Assembly (NCBI GenBank): GCA_022606425.2 | Contig: JAHDVF020000067.1 | Location: forward strand, 1 to 64,000 | Length of the DNA stretch: 64,000 bases | Direction of reading: 5' to 3' | Source of the DNA: Lepidostoma basale | Lineage: Eukaryota > Arthropoda > Insecta > Trichoptera > Lepidostomatidae | The notes under the pieces: model-generated | What the model was told of the DNA's origin: nothing | What the model saw: only the letters and a program-made list of their open reading frames with translations | Database searches by the model: none | In this document: positions 22,101-37,100 of the stretch, piece by piece | How the letters are laid out: every line of letters begins with the position of its first letter | Numbering within the stretch: position 1 is the stretch's first letter | Translations under genes and position numbers: made by a program

Positions 22101-25100
22101 CCAGGCGTCATGCAGGAGCTTGGCTCGCGTGTACACCGGGATGTGGAGGCGAGATTCAGAGGTCAGATACTTGGCTAGCATATTCCAATTTCTGACGTCG
22201 TAGTTGACGGGGAACGGACCTGAATTACGTATAAATACTTTTAGCTTAATATTACACAAACGAATTAAATTAAAGAAAATGATTTTTGTTTTAACTTATA
22301 GTTAAACCTTATAGGGGGAGTAAAGGGGATTCTATTGACTCTTCGAGCGGTGCATGGCCATCACCGTGGTGATGGCCATGCTACGCTGGAGGATTGATCT
22401 GATCCCAAGTACCTATCCACACCTCCTCGACTTTGTTCTCCCCTGGAAACTATGCGAAATGTTAGAGATCGAGTGTGAATAACCTCGGTGGATAATATTG
22501 ATGCATAGGCTAACGTGGAAGGACACCTCGCCAACCCGTCTGACAAGCGTGGCGTTGTAATGCCAACCACCCCCCGTATGACATGTCATACATGGAGAAG
22601 TATGGGGGAGGCCTATGTCCAAAGAAGGGGAAGAAGAAACCTTATAATTAAATAGATATAGAACTTATTATTAAAAACACCACCGGTACAATATAGATGC
22701 GTGTTATCGAGGATTGACAGACATGGAAGCAGATGGATGAGGCCATCGCCCAGGAATGAACAGATACGGGCTAATGATGATGATGAGAAGAAAGAAAGCA
22801 TAAATTATTTTTCTTGAATCTGAAAAGTTGTACCTATTTCTTCCGGATTGACAATGATGAATTTATCACTCGACGGTAAATCTGTAATCTTAGTCTCCTT
22901 TTCTTTCTTCATCCAAATCTGCGGGACCGTGTCGGAGAAATTCAGTTTATCCTCTTTCACAATTACCAATGGAATCCACCAGATCAGCTTGTCTTGCCCG
23001 GGTACATCGTGGGGTCTCTCTCGCAGGTAAACCCTCTGAATAAAAATATATATGAATAAATATAATTATATTTCGGTTACAAGGAACATTTATACATATA
23101 CACAATTTTAACAATCAAATAAAACAGAGTGGTCACTTATAAACTAAAAGGAGGTGGAGTTATGTAAAAAAGTGGAGGGGGTATAATTAGGATTGAGGAG
23201 AGAGGAGATGTAACGGGAACATTTCGAACATGGGAATTGAATTCAAATTAAACTGGTTGTTTATTATATTTAAATTATTTTTTATGGGTTTTTTAATTTC
23301 TAAAATTAAAAAAAAATGTATTGTTAGGTTTTCATTATAAATTTACAAAAAAATTCTTTGTAATCGAAACATAATATTAAGTGTGTAATACAAAGGACAT
23401 ATAATTATATTTATTCAAATATAAATCCACAACACAAAATGAAGGCGAATATAGACGAGCGAATATAGAAAATTAAATGTTTTCTTTTCATTTCTTAGAT
23501 GGAAGATTTTACTACAGTAGCACCTTACTTGTTTCGCGGTGGCAGATTTGGATTCATAATTCCTCTCTACAGAGATGACCGGAAGACGATCCTTGGAAAT
23601 CCAAGATGAACCAATATCGATAACGCTCATATCTTTGGAGATGGATTTATCTTCGTGAGCTACGCTGTCCAGTGCTTTCCAAATATCATCCGCGGTAAAT
23701 GTTCCATATTTCCTAAAAATAAAATTAAAAAATAAGATCATAAGGTACATATCATTATTTATGCTATACTCGTTAATTCGTGTATATATGCAAATATGAA
23801 ATCTTTTATAGAATACGGTGAAAACAGTAAGAACTTTTATTGAAATTACATTTTGAAAACGTTGTATATAGTATTTGATAAGAGAGATTGATAATATATA
23901 TAAAATAAAATAAATTAAACGCATGAGAGATATTTAGATAAGATAGATAGATTGTGGCGATGAGGTTGGCAACCCATCACACCGCGTATCTCGCGGGGGC
24001 GAAAAGAGAAAGATGGAGTGTCGCATAAAGTGTGCGGTCCATTCTTTCTGCCTACCCTTTCGGGGAGACGGCGTGATGGTTAGTTAGTTAGTTAGTTAGA
24101 TTGATATGAGTCGATTTTTTTTAACTTGTCTATTAGCGAGCATGGATGAAGAATACAATTCAATTATTTATTTAGAACTCTGAAAACAATTGTGAGTATA
24201 TGCGCGTGTGTATAAAACAAAAAAATCATTTTTGTTTTCATTTAGCATGGTGTGATGGAGGATTGTTTCGAGTTCTATAAATCAAATCAAATCAGTTTAT
24301 TTCATCAATAGACATTACAAAATTAAGGTTTAAGGCATCTATTGAGAACAGGTAAAATAATATATTGTATACTCGTATAGTATACTACCAGAAGCGCATG
24401 AGAGATGGTGCGATATTAGGAAGACAAGATACTCTCCAAAATCAAGATTATTTGCCTTCTGAACGTACTTTCACTAATATGAAAAACGTCGATCTCCGAG
24501 GAGACCTCGTTCAGCAGATTAATTGCTCTTCCCACCGGTGTCACCAGAGCCAGGTTGGTTCTGGCGGCCGGTAGCAAAACAATCTATGCTGTAGCTGTCG
24601 GAGATATCTATCAGGGACAAAAAGCCGAACACCCTCCAGCACGGCCGAGTTCTCGAAATATCCCCTGAGTAATCTAAAGAGATGGGTTACGAAATACCCA
24701 TATTTTCGGAGCTGCAGAGCACAAAGAAAATGAGTATTTTTTAAATTGCGTATAGATAAATATAGTTTAAAATATTTGTTTATGGGATATATAAAATAAT
24801 ATTTATAAAACGCTATTTATCGATACACAAAATATGGTTTCAATTAATCTTACAAACTGAAAATGGCTATAAATTCTCACTTTTCATTGATAAACTTCTG
24901 AAGGCCCTTGGTGAAGGTCTTCTCTCCGAGGGTGTAGTTCAGCATCCGGAATACCAGCTCGATCTTGCTGCACGCTGTTTCTTGCTTCATGCCCGTGATT
25001 CTGGAGTGAGGATACCGCTTACTGAACTCGTAGTACAGAGAATACAGTATCGTCATAGGCCACTTTCCGTCCATTTCCAAACCATTGTCGATCTATAAAA

Positions 25101-28100
25101 CATTTGAATTTTAACACGTTACCTTTTTATGGAAAACAAAATTCAAATTCATCAATATTAAATATTTAATACGGAGTTTTACATCATTTCAACAAAAAAA
25201 TAGTTTCGAACCCCAAATAAACTATGATGGTTTAAAAATATTTAAACTTTTTTTGATATTTGAATTGATATCTCCGGCATGGAAAGAATAAGAATGACTT
25301 TCTTTGAAATAATTTCGGTTCCAAAACAACGACTATTGATTTCTTTAGAAGTAAAGATATACATTATGAATAGGAAACTCCATTGGCTGGATGGAGATGT
25401 GGGTGATTGCCACATCCTAGGCCAAACAACCCGGTGATTAACCCATTCTTCTTCTTTATATCAGCATTCTGTCGTCCACTACTGAACGTAAGCCTCTCTC
25501 AAAGAACGCCATTGCCCCCTATCAATTGCCGCTCTCTTCCATCCACATCCAATCCTTATTATATTGTCGGTCTAGCGGGCAAGGGAACGTCCAACTCTGC
25601 GGAATCTTGTGCATGTCTCCACTCCAGAATCCGTCTTCCCCATCGGCTGTCGGTTCTCCGAGAAATGTATCCAGCCCACCGCCACTTCAGCCAGCCTAAC
25701 TACAGAGTCACCTCAATCACCTTGGTTGTGGAGGGGGATCTGAGGGCAGGTGGTGTTCTCTTCTTCTCTGGTTTCAATCCTGGGATTGGTTTGCAGCAAT
25801 TTCCTCCATTATTCTCTTCCATTTTTCCCTGTCTTGTGCGGCTCTTTTGAGATCTGCATATGATGAGCAGCGTACGTCCACTAACAGGTCCTCCAGGTAC
25901 TCTCGGCGTGGGCGTCCCCTAGAGTTTGTCCCCTCGATCATACCCTCCATTATGGCATGCAAGAGACCTTCTTGACGTATTACATGGCCGATCCATCTTG
26001 CACGCCTTTCGGACAAGGTCCTGAGCAGGTGCCTTCCTCCTTCGATTCCTTGAAGAACTTCCTCATTCGTGATATGGTCTCTCCAGGAAATTCCAAAGAG
26101 TCTTCTATAGGACCACATCTCAAAAGCCTCTAGTCTCCGCTTATCCCTTCCGGATAGGCACCATGTCTCGCAGCCGTACATCAAGACACTCCATACATAG
26201 GTCTTGATGAGGAGTATTCTCAGTTTTAGGTCTATATTATTTGATTCTATTATTTTCGACCTTTTATTAAATGCAAGCCTAGCCTGATGTATACGGCTGT
26301 CGACCTCGCTCTTAGACCAACCGTCCCATGTTATTTTGCTCCTGAGGTAGACAAACTCCTTGGTGTTCTTTAGTAGAACTCCTGACATCACTACTCTCAT
26401 CTGATGTTGCGTTCGGCCTACAGTCAGCAGCTTTGTTTTGTCCTTATTATATTTATAGGTGGTGTTATAAACTGGAGAATGCGACTGATGGGCCGGAGAG
26501 TGGCAAAGAATTCTGGAGGAGACCGAGACCCATAGGGGGCTGTAGCGCCACTGTTGTTGTTGTTGTGCAGCTGACGTCATTTGCAATAAAAAAATGTCTT
26601 GAACTGCGGTTGAGAAAATTTACAGCTCAGACAGATAGTCCCAACTTATCATAATATTACGTACAATTTATTAGAAAGGAACTGAAGTTAAAAGGTTTAT
26701 AAGATATATTAAATTATCAACTGCAAATTTAGTTTCGGGATTCTCGAGTTTGCGGGAGCTTTGAGGCATAGGACCAACCAAGAGATCCATACGATGACCC
26801 AGCAGCCCCTTATAACGAGCACCGAAAGAGCCTGTCGCCTAGCATGGATTGGGCACGTATGCCGAGCCGAAGAGACCAGAGCAATCAAGACCCTGTACGC
26901 GCCTAGACCGACTGGAGTAAGACCTCTAGGAAGGCCTAGACAGCGCCTAATGGACAATGTTCTGGCTGATTTGGCTAGGTTGGGCGAATCGGACTGCTGG
27001 GAATAAAAGGCCCAGGATTGAGGAGCTTGGCGAAAAATCATCAAGGAGGCTAAAACTCTTCAAGAATTTTATGGCCATATGAAGTTAGTAAGTAAATTTA
27101 GTTTCCCGTACTTAAGTTAGAAACCATTTTTTTCTTGCAAATTTAGTTAGTCGTACTACAAGAGTTAATAAATTCATTTCTGTTTTTGTCACTCATGTAT
27201 GGCTCTCTCCATGGCGCGCTGGGTGAGACCAGGAACTTGTACCCCACACACCTTGTCAGCAACCACGTCTCGGCTTCATATGATTAACCCCACTGGATTG
27301 GAACTGGTGGAGGGGTGATTGATTGAGGGTGTGAATGATGGAATTACCTTGATAGCTGTAGCAGCAGATAGGTATCCCACCAACGCCTTGTTGATGTGGG
27401 CATCGCTCCACCACACAGGGGTCACCAGCCCTCCCAACCACTGGTAGTTCAGCTCCTGCGATAGTTGAAGGAACCCGCGGGAGGCAAGTTCACTCTCCCT
27501 GAGGTAAATATTATATAGCAATCATTTTTTAATAATATTCACAAACTTTTTCTAATTTAAAATAATAATTAATTAATACGATGTTTTTAAGAATGACTTC
27601 TACTTTTGTCTTTATTTCGACAGCGACCGGTTTCGCCAGGCTCGAAACGAAACCGGTCGCTGTCGAAATAAAGACACAAGTGGAAGTAGTTCTTAAAATA
27701 CATCGTTTTTTTAAATTATGATTTAAGATTAATTTCCATCAAAAGAGACTTCAGTGAAATCACTAGATTATTACTGATTTCTTGGACAATGACGTAAAAC
27801 TATATATTATGCATTAATTCTTGTTGAGAACGTGCATTTTATAGAAGTTGTATTATATCATGTGGGGTAACGTGCCATATATTGCATTGCTAGATAATTA
27901 TCAAATGATATTTCCCTTTAACAATTAGAAGCATATAATCACTCCCTTAAAAACAATCGTAATAAAACTTATCAATTACGTACGAACGTATTGACGACCT
28001 TCGTGGCCGAGTGATAAGTGCATTGACTACCACCCCGAAATTTCCGGGTTCCATTCCCGGCGAGGGCAGTGTGATTGTCACACTGTCTTTGGTCTGGTGT

Positions 28101-31100
28101 AGAATTCACGTGACAATAAAATGGCGATAGATTAGCTACCTATCACATGTCACGAGAATCACTATAATAGCTATAATACCCTTTACATCGATTGGACTCA
28201 TGCTGTCATGATGTAAAGAGCGATTCAACAAAATAATAAGAAATAATAATAAGAACCCCCCAATGTTAAATACTTAATACAATAATAGCAAAAATATATT
28301 TTTTACCTCTTTTTCGTATTATCCTTTCCTATTATTACAATATATAGGTACAAAGAGTGTATATAGTCTTTTTTTACTTTTATTTCTACAGCATTAAAAA
28401 AAATTGTATAAGAAAAAATATATATATTTCAATTTAAATCTGAAAGTAATTTATTCGTATCACCAAAATTGGGTTATTAACCAATCTACCTTACAAAAAA
28501 CCTTTATGATATTACTTTACTTTATAAATATTAAAATATGTCAGAACTTTAATAACATATAGATTTATATTATAATAGTTTAGTAATGCTTCCGATCGAA
28601 ACACCCCTTGCAAAGTCGGCTTCCGAAAGACGGCTTCCGCAACCTGTTGAAGTTTTACGTAGGACACTTGTAATGTGACATTTCTGGTGGAATATAAAAA
28701 GAAAAGGTGAAATGAATTACTTGAAAACGATGAGGCCCCAAGTATCTGCAGGCTTCACTCCTTGGTAGTTTGGCAATGCCACAAGGTCAAGCTTACTCAT
28801 GGGTAGTGGGAGTTGCCAAAATTCAGATATATGCGTGAAAGTTTTTTCAACCTTCTCAATTACTCCTTCAAGTGCGGCTGCGAAGTCAGTTCTACCCCAG
28901 ATGGTTATTTCTGTAACAATAAATATATACATATATATTCACTGTGTAAAAATATCTATCTAAACCGAATCAGAAAGTACACAAAAACGATTTTTGAGAT
29001 ATTTATACCTCAGAAAATATAATTAGGTACTAATGTCTTATATCCCTTACTAAAAACGGACGACTCAGTTCTTAATGAACTCAAAATAACAGGAAGACTA
29101 TCTATAATATGAAGTCGGCGAGTATTGAGTTTCTTTGGTCACATTGTCTGAAGAGAGCTTGGTAGCCTGGAAAAGGGTATTGTCACAAGAATTGTTCCAG
29201 GCAAAAGAATTAGAGGCAGATCTCCTACGCGGTGGTATAACCAGATTAAGGAGATGAACGAGGGAAACCTATACTCGGCGGTATGAGCTGCGGAGAACAG
29301 AGAGGGATTGGAGGCGTTTTGTTTTAGTCACGAGCAATTCCATAGATCACAAGCATCAGTAATGAGGAAACGAAGAAAGAAGAGAAGAAGATATCCTTCA
29401 CTATACAGGTATACTCTTGAAACATATCTAGGTAAGAATTTTTTAAACTTTTATCTGAGGATATTTACAGTATAGGAAAATTGAGAGAACTTAATCTGTA
29501 GTTTCCTTACATAAGAAATGAGCACGATACGCATGGCCGTGATCATTTATAGATAATTTTTGTTCTGATTATTGTTATATGACAGTAGCGTTGAAAACAA
29601 TTTGGTATTGTTAATTGTGAAATTTTTAACCGGTTTTCAAAAAAAATTAACACTTATTACGATTACTAAAATTTTTAAAAGCTTAAAATTCTGTACAACT
29701 AGTAATAATATTAATAAAAAATAATTGCTAAGTAGATACTTACCAATTTCTTGTCCAAACATCGTTAGATTAGTTTTGTTAACGCTTTCCAAATCTGAAA
29801 CGATCAATCCAACGGCGAATGTAGGGATTGGAGGAGTTGTTTCGAAGTGGTCCCAAACGCATTTGGACACTTCAACACTAAAAATAAAAATTACATGTAA
29901 GTTTATTACAACCCAAAGTTAAACAAAGTAGCATTCATTATATATTTTATGATTTTGTTTTAACCGCTGGTAATTTTCTTATTATTCGTTAATAATAATA
30001 ATACAATTTGTAGTTTTAGCGAGTGAGCACAAAGTTAATGCTAATAAAACAACGACCGGCCTATATTTTTTTTAGATGAACCGTTTAAAAGAAAATTTTA
30101 TTTGAAAATCATTTTAAATTTGTTGACAGATTCGTTTAGCTTGGATCATTGATCGAGATTAAAAAAAAGATTAGGGTATGAAGAGTTTATTAAAAGGTTG
30201 CTACTCCGATCTAATACGCTAGTCGAAATCGCAAAAATTACAATACTATTTAAAACATAAAGTTAAATCTGATATTTGAAGGTTCAAAAACCGTTCATCT
30301 CTGTTCTTAGTTATTATTATTAAATATTATTTATTAGTTCTAACTGATAAAAAAGAATTATTAGTACCTACTTATAAAAAATAGCACAGGTTAATTTTTA
30401 AATTTGAATTATTATATCGAATTTTAAATACGTTTTTTATTAGTCTTTCTTTGTTTAGTTTTTTTTATATATTTTTACACCTGAAGATGGAGGTAGGTTA
30501 GAGTGATATAAAAAACGTGTCACGGGTGGAGCATAAAGCAAACGTTTTTATGTACGGAAGTATCGCCGACTTTATCGCCTGTTACTTTACGTGTGATTTA
30601 GCAAGAGCATTTTGAGAAATTTACCAAAAATTAAATGGTCATACGAATTATAGAACAGAGTGTCCCAAAAATAGCAGACCAATTTTATTATTTTTAATTG
30701 TTTTGTTTTTCATTAAATCGTGTACTTAATCCATGCACGTGGAAGTTTATCAGTTTAACTAATTTTATTTTTTTATTTTATAAATACGTTAAAAAAAAAT
30801 TCAGAGTAGCTAGTCAGTCCTGAGAAAAAATGGTCAGAGTGCAAAAGGTTAAGAAACAGGCCACAAGGCCTACACTAAGAAGAAGAAAATCCGGATTTTA
30901 TTATCTCAAATATTAGGTCCGTTTATTCTTTGCTAATTTTAATATATAACATCGTATTCTTACGGTTCTTCGGTTGAGACCTGGAGAGGCATGTTCGACA
31001 GACTGTGCATATAAGCTGGTCTCAAGACGCTGATTTCAAATGGAGTCTTGTAGGAGGGTTCGTCAAAGCAAGGAAATACTCTTCTGGCATTGTTGGGCCT

Positions 31101-34100
31101 CAGGTGTAGCGCCACAGTAGACCTAATCAAATAAAAATATGATTTCAATTTATGTTAGTGCGTTAGTATGTAGTAATGCGTTAGTATGTACATTAAATAT
31201 AGAGTAATCTTAAAAAGATTAACATATGTAATCAAAATCTTCATAGATGGCACATTGAAACTGACATGTGAAATCTTTCATAGGACTTTAACATACTCGT
31301 ACATACAACTTCCAAAAATTTGTCATACAAGGTCGTAAAGAAATGTGGAATGGGGAATGTTGTAATTACATAAAGCGTGCGCTTAACCCAACCAATGACA
31401 GGTCATAAGTCCTGTAAACACCTTGATCAACCATATTCAGTTTCCAATTTGCATCTTCGTCTCTATTGAGATACAATTAAATACAATACAATTAAATCTT
31501 CAATTTATTTGTTTCTTTTTCAATTGTATAAAATTAGATGGCATATTTAGAGCGACGTTTAAACTAGATTATATTTTTCAATCACTTTGCACCTTTGCAC
31601 GCTTATTGGCCTTTATGTTTTACACCAATTGTGATCAAAAACTAATTTTTGACTCTATTGAGACTTAACAACTTTGTAATATCTAATCCTCAATTGATTC
31701 GATGGAATCAAATTGAATTTGGATAAATCGAACAATTTTATATTTTTTATCAGGATTAATTGTACCTCAATAGAGACGAAGATGTAAATTATTTTCTAGG
31801 GACAGAATATGGTGGTCGAGACGCTCACAGAACTTATGACCTGTCATTGGTTGGGTTAAGCGATCGCTTTATGTTAACAACATTCCCCATTCCGCCCTTC
31901 TTACGACCACCACGTCTGACAATTTTTTGGAAGATGTATATATGCTACAATGTTGAGGAACACTTCACATTTTTTAGTTCAATCTACACTAGCGCCATCC
32001 ATTAAGAATTTTTTTTATACCACATGGTTGTATTGTATTTAACCCTTAATTAGACTCACATAATAAACAATTTTGTAAATATAAAATGAAAAAATAATCA
32101 ATTAATAAAAATAAAAATAATTCAGAAGAATAACCTTAACAGATTGTTTTCGATATTTATTTTGTACCTTTCTTTTTTTTCTAAGCGTTTTAATTTATTT
32201 TAAAATATTACATATGACACTACAAATTTAGTGAACTAACTAACTAAAGTAAAGTTAATACTTAACAAAAAAGAAAAGTCAATATGTGATTCAGAATTTT
32301 CTCCGTTCAATATAATTTATCTTGAATTTTGAATCTTTTTACGTATTTCATTCTATGTACATACAATGGTTCATTTTTAACCAACCGGTTTCGACACAAT
32401 ATGACGTTTGTCACAATGAACGAAGCCAGAATTACTGCTGAAGCCGGTCTGTGCATAGAACAGAACACGACTAATTAATTTGTCTCACTCACACTCGCGA
32501 ATATAGAGAAGTGAGTAAACTTCAATATGTGACATTGCGATACAGTGAAATATCATTTGAATTTATTGGTAATCTATAAAAAATATAATGTAAATGAATA
32601 AATACAGTAGAACTCCAATCATCCGATCTCCGACTATCCGACTGACCGAGATGTTCGGTAAGCAATGACTTTCATTTACAGTACAGTACGTATAATAAAT
32701 ACTTGTAACTTTGCGTAACATGGAAATTGTTGTCTTTTCATTAAATTAATTAAAAAGCCATTTTTCTTTAAATATAGTTTTTTTTTCTCCCATTTTCAAA
32801 ATACATACAGTAATTAATTAAAATAGATAATTTTTTCGGAAAAAATCCAATTATCTGAATAGTGTCTGGTCCCAATTGATTAGGATAATGGACGTTCTAC
32901 TGTGAGTATTTATTATATTTATAATGATTATTAGAAGAAATATGTATTAGCTACCCAGCACAGGTTAGAAAAGGTTGACATTGTTTTTTTTTACCTCGCT
33001 TTATCATCGGCCACAGATGGCGCCCTGAAGAATGCTTCCGTCTTTTCTGTCTCCAATTTTCCCTCGAATGATATTTCTATACTCCCGACGGTACCATTAG
33101 GTATATCCTTAGCCAGACGAATGACTATAATTGGCCTCTTGGGATTCCTGTCAGTTCGGATAATGGGAAGTGGTGCCAGTTTGTAAAGTCTTGTCCTTAA
33201 AAAACATATTTGATTCAATTAAATCATAACAAAATTCGACGAAACTGTTCGGAACACAAGGAAAATAGCATATATAAGTTATTCAGGTGGGTTTTCTATA
33301 ATTTTCATCTTTCTAATATAAACAAATGTTTCAGACATACACCTAAAATTTCAAATCGATGATATTAGAATTTAATTAATACGAATGAAAATGGGTCGAC
33401 ACTGTGCGAACCAAGGGACTTCTAAAAACATCGGAGATGAAGGTCCTTAGATCAATTACTGGAAAAACTCTCCGAGATCGTGTCCGCAACGTAGACATAA
33501 GAAAAACTTGCGAAATAGAGGATATCGTTCAGTGGAGTGGATCCAGAAGAAGATACTGGAGGGACCATGTAGCCCGAATGGTGACAGACTTGCATATACA
33601 GCCGCTTATGAAATCCCCTCCGGACACCGCCCACCTGGAAGACAGCCTAAGAGATGGAGGGACAGCTGGACCTCATCATCCGGACGAGACATGATTTCTG
33701 TGTCACGGATCGTCAGATCTATTAATAGAAGAAGAAGAAGAATGAAAATGTATTGTTGGGAATTTATTATACTTTAAGGGAATGACATATTTCGCCTTTC
33801 TAAAGCATTATCAAATTACTTTTGATAATGCCTATGCAATGCGAAACATGTCGTTGCCATAAAATACAACATAATAAAAATTAGACGTTTTCATTCGTAT
33901 TAATGATTTACCTTATTGTTCAAGAAACTATATTCAGTGTTAGAATGTAATTAATTCGAATGAAAACGTCTGTTTTCTAGAAGTTTTATTATGTTTTAAG
34001 TGAATGACATGTTTCGTCTGCCTAAGGTATTATCAAAACATTTTATTAAACATTATCAAATTGATAACAAAATTGAAGAAAATAAAAAGTAAATCTTTCA

Positions 34101-37100
34101 AAAAAATTATGAAGATACATTTAAAATCAAATGATGGAAAGACGACGTACAAGCATGACGCATTATAGAATAAGAAAGAGACGTCAAGATATAAAAATGT
34201 GACAGGTCGTGTTCTCTGCCTCTCCGTCTAAAGAAACAGCGTGATGGAGAGTTGGTTAATAAAAACCATATTACGTATTAATGTTATATGGTCATCATTG
34301 CAGCAATATAGGGGGGCGAATTGAATCAACAAATAAAAAAATATAGCCGAAATAATAATATATTTTATTAGTATTCAAATAACCGTAATTACGAAGGAAA
34401 GTCCTTCAATAAATGGTATATTAAGTTAATTAATTAATTTAATATTTTTTTGTGTTATCTCTTTTATTAGGACGATCCATTGTCACCGGTAAAACATTGA
34501 TTTATTAAAATATAATTCCGCACTGTAAACAAATTTTTATTATTTCTTTATTAACTATGTTTAACTCCATATTAATCACTTAATATCGATGACCTTTGTA
34601 GCAGAGTGGCAAAATAAATGAAGACTGAAGGTCCCGAGTTAGATTCCCGGCAATGGCAGTGTGATTGTCACTGTCTGTAGTGTGGTGTAGATATCACCTG
34701 ACAATAAAATGGCTATAGATTAGCTTCCTATCACATGTCATAAGAATCAATAGCTAAAAAGTTGTATACAGTAATTTGGTTCAAATAATCTGATGACATC
34801 CCATGGACTGATATGGTAACCAACAATTAGGTGTTGCAAAGAGCTAGAGCAGAAAGAGAAATGTTGTCCAATACAAAGATTAGAAAAATGGCATATTTGG
34901 GACACATTATCCACAACGAAAAATACGGTTTGCTATACCTCATCATTAAAGGAAAGATTAAGGGTAGTCGTGGTGTATAAAGACGACAAATATCCTGACT
35001 AAGAAAAAATAGAGAGTGGACCAGAATCTAAAGCACGACCCGAGAGCACGTGAACACGCTGTGGGAAAACAGGTACGAAGAAAGCGCCACCGGAAGTGGG
35101 ACCAAGAGTTTTCTCCCCTCCGTAAGAGATGCCAAAGAGCTGAGGAAGAGAATAACACCTTCATTCCAGCTCACGCAAATTCTCACTGGACACGGTGCCA
35201 CGCTTTCGTACCTACACAGGTTCAAGCTCAAATATGCGCCGTTCTGCCCCTGCGATATAACAGCAGAGTAGACGGTAGACCATGTCATCATCCACTGCCC
35301 CGTCTACGCGCGAGAGAGATGGAGACTAAAGAAGGAGTGTCAACGGAGGAACATCGACCTCATCGACCTCCCAGCCATCCTGCGCAACAGAGAGACATTG
35401 GAGATCTTCGTTGACTTCGCAACCACTGTGGTCGATCGGTTGCGGGCAGCCAACAAATAATATTGCCTTCCACATTCTGATTAATGAATATTTTTCCACA
35501 GGCACGCCGCATCCTAGCTGAGTCATGTCTTGTAAATAAAGATCACTTCCCAATATAAATGTATTTTTTCCCACAGGTACACCGCATCCCAGCTGAGGTT
35601 TCCATGGTTCCCTCAGCTGTCAGACGAATGTCGGGTTGCTAGGTAGCTAGCCCATGGAATCACAAGCCAGGCACACTTACAAACACTAAGATAAAATCGC
35701 ACACAAAGACACTCTTCCAACTTAGCTTACACCGTCTTGAACAATTACAAAATCGAGACATTAAGACATAAAGACAATCAAGTAAAAAAAAAAACAGAAT
35801 CTAAAGAGTGTAGAAGTTAGCAATGGCTAGCACAGGACAGAGTAACCTACGCCAAGTAAAAACCGACGTCGGGGGGACCTGACATGGCACTTTAAAAATA
35901 AGATATATAATAATTTAATAAAACGATGTTTTCAACGACTTTCATTTTTGTCTTTATTTCGACAGCGAATAGTTTCGCCAGGCTCGCTGGCATCGACAGA
36001 CCGGTGATCAGGGGTGATTAAAATAATTACGTAAAATTTACTGAATTTAAATATTGGTTTATTTTTTATGTACTTTGTATACAACACACACTTTATTTAA
36101 AAAAATTAAATTAAAAAACCAAACACGTTTTGGACACACAAGTCCTTCATCGGTGATATATAAATATTACTAATATTTTTATGAATTTACGAATTTGGTC
36201 AGTTTTGACAGATATTAAAATTATTTATTTCGGAATGTTTATGCTTTTGTTTTAACAAATATAGTGAATAAATGTAAATTTAAAATAATAATTTAAAGTT
36301 CTTATTGGGGTCCAGATATTATCTTACAAAAAAGGAAATAAATCAAATATTGAATTTGATGTTAAATTTATTTAATTCTTTTAAACATTTTCTTTATTTT
36401 TAATTGCTTTTTTAATTTCTAAAATTTCGAGATTGTATTAAATGTTGGTATTAAATGCCAGCGAGCCTGGCGAAACCGGTCGCTATCGAAATAAAAACAA
36501 AAGTGGATGTTGTTAAAAAAAACATCGTTTTATTTCATTTTTATTTAAAATGAACTTCCATCAAGAGACTTCAGTAAAATCATTTGTTTTTTTAAAAAGA
36601 AGATATAAGTTTTTTAAATTGCATACTTAGGGTCTAATACTACGCCTTGGACATCAATGTGGAGGATATTCAAGTCCTGGTGTGCGTGGAGTGATATCTC
36701 AGAGCTGTCCTTGACCCAGGTGATGTTGATGAGCACGTTTCCCTTGAAGGTGCCCTCCCCAATGAAAGGGTCCAGATCGAGCTTGTACCGGGTAGGAACC
36801 ACCTCGCCGTCCAGCTTGGGCTCATTTATTAAACTGTGGGCCGCGCTCAGATCAATACTGCGTGGAAACCTCAAAATATTTGGCTAAAAAATATATAATC
36901 AAAGTTACATTGATTTAGATTTTTGTTTGCGATGACAACTTTAAGTACACCATTCACTTTGTTGCCTGCTCCAAACCTTCTTTCAGTTGGCTAGAAAGAC
37001 AGTGCACAATGGTGTTCTTCTACCGACCCTTATGTATGGAAGCAAAGCATGGAACTGGCAAAAGAAGGATGAAAGTAGAATAAATGCACTTAAAATGAGA

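Noticed and set aside
23415..23924. 169-codon minus frame as a separate gene
   Set aside because: Only its middle part (23712-23529) is coding, as exon 9 of the aminopeptidase-like gene; the rest is AT-rich intron.
25407..25850. 147-codon plus-strand frame as a gene
   Set aside because: It lies over the minus-strand RTE-like fragment and has no conserved features of its own.
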